Of a DNA stretch of 38,980 bases, positions 6,296-14,243 are shown piece by piece. Position numbers and translations under genes: made by a program. The number at the start of each line of letters is the position of its first letter. Position 1 is the first letter of the stretch. Origin of the DNA: Clostridia bacterium (GTDB lineage: Bacteria; Bacillota; Clostridia; Christensenellales; CAG-138); NCBI GenBank assembly GCA_017539215.1, contig JAFYHI010000010.1, forward strand, positions 1-38,980. The letters run 5' to 3'. A model generated the notes under the pieces. It was not told the DNA's origin. It made no database searches and saw nothing but the letters and a program-made list of their open reading frames with translations.

Positions 6296-8269
6296 ATGAA
6301 ATGTGAAAGATGTGGGTTCGATAACCCCGACTATCTTGAGTATTGTCAGAATTGTTCTGCGCCCCTTGCCTCCAAAACCGAGGGCAAGCAGGGTCCGTCC
6401 TGGGGCTTTGTAAAGGCTCCCACCTGGGCCGATCCCGATTTTTCCGCCGATACCGTAAGCGAGGACGACGTTCCCGCCGATTTCGTGTCGGAGGCGGAGG
6501 CGCTTCGCCGCGCACGCGAGGAGGCCCGCATTGCCCGTGAGGAGGCCCGCCGCGCACAGGAAGAGGCGGAGGCAGCCAAGGCTGCCGTTGAGGCGGAGAA
6601 GGCAAAGCTCGCCGCTCAGGCCGCCGCTATAAAGGCCGCCGCCGAAGCGGATCGCAGGGCCGAAGAGGAGAAGGCGCAGAGGGCCGCGGAGGCCGCAAAA
6701 GCGCGTGAGACCGAAGAGGCCGAGCGCCGCGCAGCCGCCCGCAGGGCCGAGCAGCAGAGGCTGATGGACGAGCGCCGCAAGGCGGAGGAGGACGCCGCTG
6801 CAGGGAACGCAAAGCGCTCCTACCGTGATTACGATGACGACGATGAGGGCGGCGAAGGCCTGCTTACGACCATCGGCGGCATGTTCAGGCGCCGCGAAAA
6901 AACGGAAAGGGCCGAGAGGCCCGAGCATACGGAGCGTGCCGTAAGGCCCGCAAAGCCCGCTCCCCGCAGGGTGCAGCGCCCGGAAAAGGATGATTACCGC
7001 ACCTACGACCGAGGCAGCAGGTCCCCTGTGCTCAGCCGCGCCATCAAGATCGCGGCGATAGTTGCCGCGCTTGCCGTGCTTGCGGTTGCCGCATGGCTCA
7101 TAATCGGCAAGATCAGCTCCTGCAATCAGGCGGCAAAGGTGCCCACCGTCGACACCAAGGAGGATATGCCCGGCTACTACTTTGTGACCGTTTACGGCAA
7201 AGAGGGTGACGTGCTTGTGTATGAGACCCCCGACGGACGCCGGCAGGAGGTCACCGTGGATTCCAAGAAGCACGTTGTGTTCAAGGTACCCGAGAGCAGC
7301 CTTATGACCGTGGATCCCGTTGAGTCCGCCACTTACGACGCCGTGCCCAAGATATTCGTACGCGCCGAGGACGGCACCGAGACCCAGATCGAGAATATCC
7401 CCGCTATCACGCTCAGCGTGCCCACCATTGAGGTGCGCTGGGATAACGATGACAATATCGTCTCCGAGGACGGCAGCGTGACCCTTTCCGGTCATATCGA
7501 CCTTATCGGCACCAAGCTGACCGTTGACGGCGAGGACGTCGTTATAAACCAGGACGGCAGCTTCAGCCATGACCTCAATTATGAGGAGGCCGGCGCCCAC
7601 ACCATCGCCGTTGAGGGCAGGCTGGGCGGTTACCAGGTTTACAGGCACAGCTTCAACGTGACCGTTAACGAGGCGCACACCACAGAGGCGCTCGTGCAGC
7701 TCCCCTGGGAGTACGGCGACACCTCCTTCAGCCAGCGCGTCAAGAACTCCGTCGACACCATCGAGGTGCGCGGACAGGCGCCCGCGGGCTCCGATATCAC
7801 CGTAAACTGCGAGTCGTCCAACGCGGCGCTTTCCGTGCCCGTTGTCAACGACGACGGCAGCTTCACCTTTAACGTGAAGATGGCCTACGCCGGCGATTAT
7901 GCGATAAGCATCATCTGCAACACCGCCGACGGCAAGGTATCCGAAAGGATCATCCACGTGCAGCGCGCACCCGAGTACAGCACATACCTGCGCGGCGCGT
8001 GGCAGATGAATTACGCATCCTTCGCCTATGACAGCAGGCAGGCCTACCAGATCAAGGGCACCGTTACCGAGATACTGGAGGAGGGCGATTATTACCTTGC
8101 CATGCTGGAGCTTGACAGCGGCGATAAGCTCGTTATCGAGTACCATCCCCACTACGGCTCCGCCGGCGTAATAGAGGTCGGCAAAAAGTACGAGGCGCTC
8201 TACGGCCGTCCCATGGGCATGAATGCCGACGGCATTCCCCAGGCGTACATCTGGTTCGTAGAGGACTAA
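6296..8269 (+). CDS. Zinc-ribbon, coiled-coil, single-TM protein with extracytoplasmic Ig-like region
   Basis: The 657-residue protein begins with a four-cysteine zinc ribbon (C3, C6, C17, C20; CxxCGxxNP...YCxxC). A long Ala/Glu/Arg-rich helix at about residues 64-170 looks like a coiled coil. Acidic and basic low-complexity linkers follow, then one hydrophobic helix at about 245-270. The remaining ~385 residues are beta-rich, with an Ig-like segment (DGSFSHDLNYEEAGAHTIAV) seen twice in related form, and an OB-like C-terminus. The predicted topology puts the ribbon and coiled coil inside and the beta domains outside. Similar zinc-ribbon membrane proteins are common in Firmicutes, but their function is unknown to me. 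ATG 6296 is chosen from the promoter position; its ribosome binding site is only AAAAAGG at longer spacing. Confidence 0.85.
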   Translation: MKCERCGFDNPDYLEYCQNCSAPLASKTEGKQGPSWGFVKAPTWADPDFSADTVSEDDVPADFVSEAEALRRAREEARIAREEARRAQEEAEAAKAAVEAEKAKLAAQAAAIKAAAEADRRAEEEKAQRAAEAAKARETEEAERRAAARRAEQQRLMDERRKAEEDAAAGNAKRSYRDYDDDDEGGEGLLTTIGGMFRRREKTERAERPEHTERAVRPAKPAPRRVQRPEKDDYRTYDRGSRSPVLSRAIKIAAIVAALAVLAVAAWLIIGKISSCNQAAKVPTVDTKEDMPGYYFVTVYGKEGDVLVYETPDGRRQEVTVDSKKHVVFKVPESSLMTVDPVESATYDAVPKIFVRAEDGTETQIENIPAITLSVPTIEVRWDNDDNIVSEDGSVTLSGHIDLIGTKLTVDGEDVVINQDGSFSHDLNYEEAGAHTIAVEGRLGGYQVYRHSFNVTVNEAHTTEALVQLPWEYGDTSFSQRVKNSVDTIEVRGQAPAGSDITVNCESSNAALSVPVVNDDGSFTFNVKMAYAGDYAISIICNTADGKVSERIIHVQRAPEYSTYLRGAWQMNYASFAYDSRQAYQIKGTVTEILEEGDYYLAMLELDSGDKLVIEYHPHYGSAGVIEVGKKYEALYGRPMGMNADGIPQAYIWFVED

Positions 8270-8283
8270 AGGGTCAATGCTTT

Positions 8284-8334
8284 ACCACCCGCAGGGAGGC
8301 TCCGCAGCGAGCGCCCGGGCGGGTGGTTTTGTTT
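8284..8334 (+). terminator. Intrinsic terminator after the zinc-ribbon gene
   Basis: ACCACCCGC (8284-8292) pairs with GCGGGTGGT (8319-8327), with an inner branched stem, followed by TTTGTTTT. Confidence 0.85.
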
Positions 8335-8367
8335 TGCCCGCGGCGGCGCTGCGCCGCGTTTCGCCGC

Positions 8368-8396
8368 TTGACTTGCCGCCCCATCCGTTATAGAAT
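8368..8396 (+). promoter_or_regulatory. SigA-type promoter for the ABC importer operon
   Basis: TTGACT (8368-8373) and TAGAAT (8391-8396) are 17 bases apart, 46 bases before the first gene. No operator repeat was seen around it. Confidence 0.7.
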
Positions 8397-8442
8397 ATAT
8401 ACGCAAAAAACGCGCTGAGGCGCTGAAAAACGGGAGCTTCAA

Positions 8443-9570
8443 ATGAAAGTCACGCTTCGGGAACTGACCAAGGAATTTCCTTCGCGCAACAAAAAGTCGA
8501 AGGAAAAGGTGGTCGCGGTCAACAATTTTACGTTCGAGATACCTGACGGCAAGCTCGTCGGGCTTTTGGGCCCGTCGGGCTGCGGCAAATCCACCACGCT
8601 CAACCTCATATCGGGGCTTGAAAAGCCCACGCGCGGGCGCGTGTTCTTCGGCGAGGAGGACGTGACCGACCTGCCGCCGGAGGTGCGCGGCGTGGGTCTG
8701 GTGTTTCAGAATTACGCGCTGTATCCGCATATGACGGTGCTGCAGAACATACTCTTTCCCCTGCAAAACCTAAAGGGCGACAAAAAACTCACCAAGGAGC
8801 AGATGCTTCAAAAGGCGAACGAGGCCGCAAAGCTCGTGCAGATAGGCGAGCTTTTGGAAAGGCGTCCGTCGGAGCTTTCGGGCGGGCAGCAGCAGCGCGT
8901 TGCGATAGCGCGCGCTCTCGTCAAAATGCCGAGGATACTTCTGCTGGACGAGCCCTTATCGAACCTTGACGCAAGGCTGCGCCTGCAAACGCGCGAGGAG
9001 CTGCGCCGCATTCAGCGCGAAACGGGCATCACGACGGTTTTCGTAACGCACGACCAGGAGGAGGCCATGTCCATCTCCGATATGATCGTGGTAATGCGCA
9101 GCGGCGTTTTGGAGCAGCTCGGTCTGCCGCAGGATGTGTACGACGATCCGGAGAACCTTTTCGTTGCAAAGTTTTTGGGCACGCCGCCCATCAACGTATT
9201 TGCCGGGGAGGTCAAGAACGGCGGCCTTTACATAGGCAAGCAAAGGGTGCTTTCCGTGCGCGGCGCAGGCGACGGCAGCGTTACCGTGGGCATACGGCCC
9301 GAGGGCTTCATCCCGCGTGAGGGCGGGGCGCTGACCTGCGGCCTTACGGCAGTGGAGGTAATGGGCAGGGACACGAGCGTAGTCTGCACCCATCCCAACA
9401 GCCTGAATTCCGGCATCCGCGCGATAATCAGCTCGGAGTCGCGGCACGGCGTCGGAGGCGATACCGTTTCGTTCGATCTTAAGCCCTCCAAGGTGCATCT
9501 GTTTGGCGTGGTAAATGAAAACCGCATACGGGCGGAGCTTACCCCGCCGGAAAGCGAGGCCGGGGCATAA
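8443..9570 (+). CDS. ABC transporter ATPase, MalK/UgpC type (sugar import)
   Basis: The 375-residue ATPase has Walker [11 protein letters not shown]-loop [12 protein letters not shown], signature LSGGQQQR, Walker [17 protein letters not shown] and H-loop [11 protein letters not shown]-terminal extension of about 130 residues has the TOBE/MalK regulatory region (VGIRPEGF). This places it in the CUT1 carbohydrate importer group. A short basic insert near the N-terminus (RNKKSKEK) follows KEFP. ATG 8443 has GGGAG upstream. It is the first gene of a four-gene operon with two permeases and a binding lipoprotein. MalK-type ATPases are often shared by several importers, but here the ATPase is encoded with its own partners. 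Confidence 0.93.
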   Translation: MKVTLRELTKEFPSRNKKSKEKVVAVNNFTFEIPDGKLVGLLGPSGCGKSTTLNLISGLEKPTRGRVFFGEEDVTDLPPEVRGVGLVFQNYALYPHMTVLQNILFPLQNLKGDKKLTKEQMLQKANEAAKLVQIGELLERRPSELSGGQQQRVAIARALVKMPRILLLDEPLSNLDARLRLQTREELRRIQRETGITTVFVTHDQEEAMSISDMIVVMRSGVLEQLGLPQDVYDDPENLFVAKFLGTPPINVFAGEVKNGGLYIGKQRVLSVRGAGDGSVTVGIRPEGFIPREGGALTCGLTAVEVMGRDTSVVCTHPNSLNSGIRAIISSESRHGVGGDTVSFDLKPSKVHLFGVVNENRIRAELTPPESEAGA

Positions 9571-10453
9571 GCGAGGCTTGAAGGCGTGGCTGTATCTGCT
9601 GCCCGCCATACTGTTTTTGGGGTTTTTCATGGTGTACCCGCTGGTGGACGTTCTGATCTACTCGTTTGAGGAGGGGTATAATTCCGCTTCTCAGACATTC
9701 CTCGGCGTGGGTACTTACAATTACTCCTATGTACTGCATGACCCGTACTTTCTGCAGGCAGTCAAAAACACATTCGTACTGGTCATAATCACCGTGCCGG
9801 TGTCAACGGGGCTGGCGCTGCTCATATCGCTTGGGCTTAACTCCATAAAAAAGCTCAAGGAGCTTTACCAGACGGTCTACTTCCTGCCCTACGTTACCAA
9901 TACGCTGGCGGTGGGCCTTGTGTTTATGATACTCTTCAAAAAGACCCCTTACACCGACGGCATGGTAAACCTGCTCATAGGGCTTTTCGGCGGAAAGAGC
10001 GTCGACTTTATAGACGGCCCGCATTGGGCAAAGATGTTCGTGCTGTGCTTTTATACCGTGTGGGTGGTGCTGCCGTTCAAGATACTCATCCTGACGAGCG
10101 CGCTTGCTTCCGTCAAGCAGGATTACTACAACGCCGCAAAGGTCGACGGCACGGGCAAGTGGCGCATATTCACGCGCATAACGCTGCCCATGATATCCCC
10201 CATGATATTCTACCTCGTCATCACGGGCTTTATCGGGGCGTTCAAGGCGTATTCCGACGCGGTGGCGCTGTTCGGCACTAACCTCAACGCCGCCGGCATG
10301 AACACCATCGTGGGCTACGTTTACGATATGCTGTACGGCGACAGCGGCGGGTTCCCGTCCTACGCCTCGGCCGCGGCGCTGATACTGTTTGCGATAGTCT
10401 TTACCATCACCGTGATAAACCTTGCGATAAGCCGCAGGCGCGCGATCTATTGA
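9515..10453 (+). CDS. ABC sugar permease, MalF/UgpA-like
   Basis: The 312-residue protein has six membrane helices and the cytoplasmic EAA loop YYNAAKVDGTGKWRIFTRIT, which docks on the ATPase. It belongs to the CUT1 permease family. The frame opens at ATG 9515, inside the ATPase gene, giving a 56-base overlap and no clear ribosome binding site. A TTG at 9578, just past the ATPase stop, is a possible alternative but has poor spacing to GAGG. The residues between them are strongly basic ([11 protein letters not shown]), as expected for a cytoplasmic N-terminus, so 9515 is kept with reservation. It pairs with the permease at 10464. Confidence 0.9.
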   Translation: MKTAYGRSLPRRKARPGHKRGLKAWLYLLPAILFLGFFMVYPLVDVLIYSFEEGYNSASQTFLGVGTYNYSYVLHDPYFLQAVKNTFVLVIITVPVSTGLALLISLGLNSIKKLKELYQTVYFLPYVTNTLAVGLVFMILFKKTPYTDGMVNLLIGLFGGKSVDFIDGPHWAKMFVLCFYTVWVVLPFKILILTSALASVKQDYYNAAKVDGTGKWRIFTRITLPMISPMIFYLVITGFIGAFKAYSDAVALFGTNLNAAGMNTIVGYVYDMLYGDSGGFPSYASAAALILFAIVFTITVINLAISRRRAIY

Positions 10454-10463
10454 GGAGGGCGGC

Positions 10464-11324
10464 ATGGACGATAAGTATCTTAAAAGGGAGAGGCAGAGGA
10501 AGCTTGCAGGGCGCATAGCGGTGTACGCGTTTTTGACCCTGTGGGCGCTGATGGTGCTGTTCCCGTTTTACTGGATGGTGCTGACCTCCATCAAGAGCTA
10601 CAGCGCCTATAACTCGGAGTACGTCCCCAAGTTCATCGCGGAGGCGCCTACTCTGCAAAACTATTTCGACGCATTCACGGCGGTGCCGCTTGCAAGGTAT
10701 TTTTTGAATACGCTGGTGTTCACCGTCGGCACAACGGCGCTTATGCTGGCGGTCACGGTGCTTGCGGCGTTTGCCTTCGCAAGGCTCGACTTCAAGGGCA
10801 AAAACCTTGTGTTCACGCTGTTTCTGGCGCTTATGATGATACCGTCGGAGCTGGTCATAATAACCAATTTCCAGACCGTGACGAACCTCGGCATGCGCAA
10901 CACCTATCAGGGCCTTATACTGCCGTCGGTGACGTCGGTGTTCTACATTTACCTGTTAAAGGAGAATTTCGAGCAGATACCCGACGAGCTGTACAAGGCC
11001 GCCAAGGTAGACGGCACTTCGGACTTCAAGTATCTGACGAAGGTGATGATACCCATCTGCCGGCCCACGATCATAACGGTCGTGATACTAAAGGTCATCG
11101 AGTGCTGGAACAGCTACGTCTGGCCCCGCCTCATTACCGACGACAAGGCGTACTTCCTTGTGTCTAACGGCATACAGGAGATACGCGAAAACGGATTCGG
11201 GCGCGAGAACATTCCCGCAATGATGGCGGCGGTGGTGGTAATATCGGTGCCCCTCATAGTGCTGTTCCTGATATTCAGGAAAAAGATAATGGCGGGCGTT
11301 TCAAGGGGAGGTACCAAGGGCTGA
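10464..11324 (+). CDS. ABC sugar permease, MalG/UgpE-like
   Basis: The 286-residue protein has six membrane helices. The N-terminal segment MVLFPFYWMVLTSIKS is characteristic of the second CUT1 permease, and the EAA loop is LYKAAKVDGTSDFKYLTKV. It would form the heterodimeric channel with the preceding permease. GGAGG stands before ATG 10464, 10 bases after the previous stop. Its stop overlaps the next start (TGATG). Confidence 0.93.
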   Translation: MDDKYLKRERQRKLAGRIAVYAFLTLWALMVLFPFYWMVLTSIKSYSAYNSEYVPKFIAEAPTLQNYFDAFTAVPLARYFLNTLVFTVGTTALMLAVTVLAAFAFARLDFKGKNLVFTLFLALMMIPSELVIITNFQTVTNLGMRNTYQGLILPSVTSVFYIYLLKENFEQIPDELYKAAKVDGTSDFKYLTKVMIPICRPTIITVVILKVIECWNSYVWPRLITDDKAYFLVSNGIQEIRENGFGRENIPAMMAAVVVISVPLIVLFLIFRKKIMAGVSRGGTKG

Positions 11325-12937
11325 TGAAAAGACTGCTGTTGACTGCGCTTGCGCTTATAATGACGGCGGCGCTGCTGCCGCTTGCGGCCTGCCACGGGCA
11401 GAAGGGCCTGCCGGAGTTTAGGATGCCTGAGGCGTTCGACGACGCGGGCGAGTATGAGATAACGTTCTGGGCCAAGAACGACACCAACATAACGCAGGTC
11501 AATATCTATAAGCAGGCCATTGCGGATTTTGAGGCCGCTTACCCCAACGTAAAGGTGAACCTGCGCCTTTACACGGACTACGGCAAGATCTACAACGACG
11601 TTATAACCAATATTGCAACGGGCACCACGCCGAACGTGTGCATAACCTACCCCGACCACATCGCCACATACATAACGGGCGAGAACGTGGTGCTGCCAAT
11701 AGGCGGCATCATGGACGACCCGGATTATGGCCTGGGCGGGGAAAAGGTCAGGTTCGACGCGCCCAAACGCTCCGAGGTGGTGGGCAAGTACCTTGACGAG
11801 TGCATAGTCGCGGGGGAGTACTACGCGCTGCCCTTCATGCGCTCCACCGAGGCCTGCTACATCAACCGCGACATGGTCGAAAAGCTGGGCTATGAGGTTC
11901 CCGACGTGCTGACATGGGACTTTATCTGGGAGGTCTCCGACGCCGCCATGGAGCAGGACTCCGACGGCAATTATAAAGTGAACGGGCAAAAGGTGCTGAT
12001 ACCCTTCATATACAAGTCCACCGACAATATGATGATACAGCAGCTCCGCCAAAAGGGGGCGGGCTATTCCGACGATGAGGGCAGGATACTGCTCTTTAAC
12101 GACGAGACGAAGGCCCTTTTATACGAGATCGCGGAGCACGCCGAAAAACGCTCGTTCTCCACGTTCAAGATCTCGAGCTATCCCGGCAATTTTCTGAACG
12201 CGGGCCAGTGCATTTTCGCCATCGACTCCACCGCGGGGGCAACGTGGATGGGGTCCCACGCAAAGCATCACGACATAGCGCAGGACTCCATCGTCGAGTT
12301 CGAGACCGTCGTGCGCCCCGTGCCGCAGTTCGATCCGGAGTCTCCGAAGATGATATCGCAGGGGCCGTCGGTATGCGTGTTCAACAAGCGCGACCCGCAG
12401 GAGGTGCTGGCAAGCTGGCTGTTTGCCCAGTTCCTGCTGACGAACTCCGTACAGACCGCCTATTCGCAGACCGAGGGCTATGTTCCCGTTACGGAGAAGG
12501 CGCGGCAGTCGCCCGAATACGTGGACTACCTTTCGCGCGAGGGCGAGGACGACGACCTTTACTATTCCGTCAAGCTGCAGGCTTCAAAGCTGCTGCTTGA
12601 AAACGCCGACAACACGTTCATAACCCCCGTGTGGCGGGGCTCCGCTTCGCTGCGCGACGCCGCCGGCACGCTCATCGAAAACACCGTGCGCTCCGTGCGC
12701 CGCAATGAAAAGGTGGACGACGCCTATATGCAAAAGCTCTTTTCCGACGTGACGAGCCTTTACAGGCTTGACGGGGGCTCGGGGACGAACGTCGGCAAAA
12801 AGGAGTTCGGGCCGCTGTCGCCCACGGCAAAGACGCTGCTTATTGCCCTTGCCGCCGCGTGGGTGCTGATAGGCGCGTATTTCGGGCGGAACGCCGTTAA
12901 AAAACTCGCGGAGCAGCGCCGGACAAATTCAATATAA
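11324..12937 (+). CDS. ABC sugar-binding lipoprotein with C-terminal membrane helix
   Basis: The 537-residue product has a lipoprotein signal (lipobox LAAC, Cys23) and the fold-1 solute-binding pattern: YEITFWAKND near the start, FEAAYPNVKVNL, and YALPFMRSTEACYINRD. These resemble CUT1 sugar-binding proteins. Unlike typical members (about 420-450 residues) it continues with a hydrophobic helix at about residues 504-523 (LLIALAAAWVLIGAYF) and a basic tail. It may therefore be held in the membrane at both ends. The substrate is not deducible; ABC importers of this type carry oligosaccharides or glycerol phosphates. ATG 11324 overlaps the permease stop; GGGGAGG lies about 12 bases upstream. Confidence 0.9.
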   Translation: MKRLLLTALALIMTAALLPLAACHGQKGLPEFRMPEAFDDAGEYEITFWAKNDTNITQVNIYKQAIADFEAAYPNVKVNLRLYTDYGKIYNDVITNIATGTTPNVCITYPDHIATYITGENVVLPIGGIMDDPDYGLGGEKVRFDAPKRSEVVGKYLDECIVAGEYYALPFMRSTEACYINRDMVEKLGYEVPDVLTWDFIWEVSDAAMEQDSDGNYKVNGQKVLIPFIYKSTDNMMIQQLRQKGAGYSDDEGRILLFNDETKALLYEIAEHAEKRSFSTFKISSYPGNFLNAGQCIFAIDSTAGATWMGSHAKHHDIAQDSIVEFETVVRPVPQFDPESPKMISQGPSVCVFNKRDPQEVLASWLFAQFLLTNSVQTAYSQTEGYVPVTEKARQSPEYVDYLSREGEDDDLYYSVKLQASKLLLENADNTFITPVWRGSASLRDAAGTLIENTVRSVRRNEKVDDAYMQKLFSDVTSLYRLDGGSGTNVGKKEFGPLSPTAKTLLIALAAAWVLIGAYFGRNAVKKLAEQRRTNSI

Positions 12938-12951
12938 TTCCGGCGGGCGTA

Positions 12952-12979
12952 TTGATTATTTCCGAAAATGAAGTATAAT
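12952..12979 (+). promoter_or_regulatory. SigA-type promoter for the 13023 lipoprotein
   Basis: TTGATT (12952-12957) and TATAAT (12974-12979) are 16 bases apart, about 45 bases before the start codon. Confidence 0.7.
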
Positions 12980-13022
12980 AGACCCGTCCGCAAGGGCGAG
13001 AATCTTTAGGAGGAAACACTTT

Positions 13023-13748
13023 ATGAAGAAGATCCTGTGCATGGCGCTGGTCGTGCTGTTTGCCGTGACCGCGCTGGTCGGCTGCACCAAGAAGGAGCCG
13101 AAGGACGCCAAGTCCAAGGGCGTTATGACCCATGCCGAGTACATGGCCGCCGAGATTGAGGCGCCCGTAGTCATCGAGACCTATGTTCAGGCCAAGCAGA
13201 GCTGGTGGGAGAACAAGGCCACCCTGTACACCGCCGACAGCGAGGGCGCATATTTCATCTACAATATGGCCTGCACCGAGGAGGAGTACGCCAAGCTGAC
13301 CCCCGGCACAAAGATCAAGGTCACCGGTTTCAAGTCCGAGTGGGCCGGCGAGTTCGAGGTTGCCGAAGGCGCGACCTTTGAGATCGAGGAGGGCAATTAC
13401 ATCGCTTCCCCCGTTGACCTTACCGACGTTTTCGGCAAGGATGAGCTGATCGACCATCAGAACGAGCTGTTCACCGTTAAGGGCCTGACCGTTGAGGCTA
13501 TGGACGACGGCGCCGCCTATTGGTACAGCTATGACAATTCCGGCGAAGAGGGCAGCGACCTTTACTTCAAGGTCAAGCTCGGCGAAGAGGTTTACACCTT
13601 CACCGTTGAGAGCTACCTCTGCGGCGCCGACAGCGACGTTTACAAGGCTGTCAAGGCCCTGAACGTTGGCGATACCATCGACGTGGAGGGCTTCCTCTAC
13701 TGGTACAACGGCGTTAACCCCCACATCACTTCCGTTACCGTGAAGTAA
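13023..13748 (+). CDS. Lipoprotein with OB-fold-like repeats, function unknown
   Basis: The 241-residue protein starts with a lipoprotein signal (MKKILCMALVV..., lipobox LVGC, Cys21). The mature part appears to contain two similar beta-rich halves, each with a segment like GTKIKVTGF-x-SEW and DTIDVEGFLYWYNG, typical of OB-fold proteins. I do not recognise a named family. AGGAGG precedes ATG 13023. Isoleucine is coded by ATC (one ATT) and never ATA, in contrast to the ATA-rich ABC genes upstream, so the gene is probably highly expressed. It has its own promoter and terminator and so forms a single-gene unit. Confidence 0.8.
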   Translation: MKKILCMALVVLFAVTALVGCTKKEPKDAKSKGVMTHAEYMAAEIEAPVVIETYVQAKQSWWENKATLYTADSEGAYFIYNMACTEEEYAKLTPGTKIKVTGFKSEWAGEFEVAEGATFEIEEGNYIASPVDLTDVFGKDELIDHQNELFTVKGLTVEAMDDGAAYWYSYDNSGEEGSDLYFKVKLGEEVYTFTVESYLCGADSDVYKAVKALNVGDTIDVEGFLYWYNGVNPHITSVTVK

Positions 13749-13760
13749 GCTTTAGGGCAT

Positions 13761-13788
13761 AAAGCCGGGCAGCCGCCCGGCTTTTTTT
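13761..13788 (+). terminator. Intrinsic terminator after the lipoprotein
   Basis: AAAGCCGGGC and GCCCGGCTTT form a 10-bp stem around AGCC, followed by a run of T. Confidence 0.92.
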
Positions 13789-13798
13789 GCGCCCGCGC

Positions 13799-13828
13799 AA
13801 AAAACAGGCCCCGCGCCGCGGGGCCTGT
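13799..13828 (-). terminator. Intrinsic terminator of the minus-strand membrane protein gene
   Basis: ACAGGCCCCGCG and its complement form a near-continuous palindrome (13804-13828). On the minus strand it is followed by six T, directly after the stop at 13839. Confidence 0.85.
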
Positions 13829-13838
13829 GAAAACAAGC

Positions 13839-14150
13839 TTATTTAACCAGCTTTTCGGCCAACACCGAAACGAAGGGCAGATGGGTGACGTTGCCCGCTA
13901 TGTTCAGTATCCCGAAGAACACCATTACGGCGTGTACGACGTATGCCAGCGCGTTTTTCATAAAGAAACTCAGCGCGCCCAGTATGAACGCCGCAAGCCA
14001 GCCGAACACCGCCTCCCACATGAACTGCTTGTTCTCACGGTTGAGATTGCGGTCGAATATAAGCGCCGCAACGGCCACGATCGGCAGTATGAAGCATACA
14101 CCGTAGGCGATATTGCTCCTCATCCCGAATATCTTATGGTTGTCAAACAC
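13839..14150 (-). CDS. Small integral membrane protein, 103 aa
   Basis: The product has three or four hydrophobic helices (YGVCFILPIVAVAALIF; FGWLAAFILGALSFF; YVVHAVMVFFGILNIAG). Its form resembles the small DUF4870-like membrane proteins of Firmicutes, but the assignment is only by shape. GTG 14150 is chosen because AAGGAGG lies 11 bases upstream; the frame also opens at a TTG at 14186, but that is inside the promoter. It is an independent minus-strand gene between the galactoside operon and the lipoprotein gene, with its own promoter and terminator. Confidence 0.75.
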   Translation of the reverse strand: MFDNHKIFGMRSNIAYGVCFILPIVAVAALIFDRNLNRENKQFMWEAVFGWLAAFILGALSFFMKNALAYVVHAVMVFFGILNIAGNVTHLPFVSVLAEKLVK

Positions 14151-14185
14151 GGTAAAAGCCGCCTCCTTGTGTATATAGTATAACA

Positions 14186-14214
14186 ACTATACCACGATTC
14201 GGCGGCTAAATCAA
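14186..14214 (-). promoter_or_regulatory. SigA-type promoter for the small membrane protein
   Basis: On the minus strand TTGATT (14209-14214) and TATAGT (14186-14191) are 17 bases apart. Its position rules out the TTG start at 14186. Confidence 0.65.
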
Positions 14215-14243
14215 CCGTATTTTTAATTATTTACAGCAGCGGA

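Noticed and set aside
5999..8152. 717-codon open frame on the minus strand
   Set aside because: It lies antisense to rlmH and the zinc-ribbon gene, has no ribosome binding site, and its translation is low-complexity Gly/Leu/His typical of the complement of GC-rich codons.
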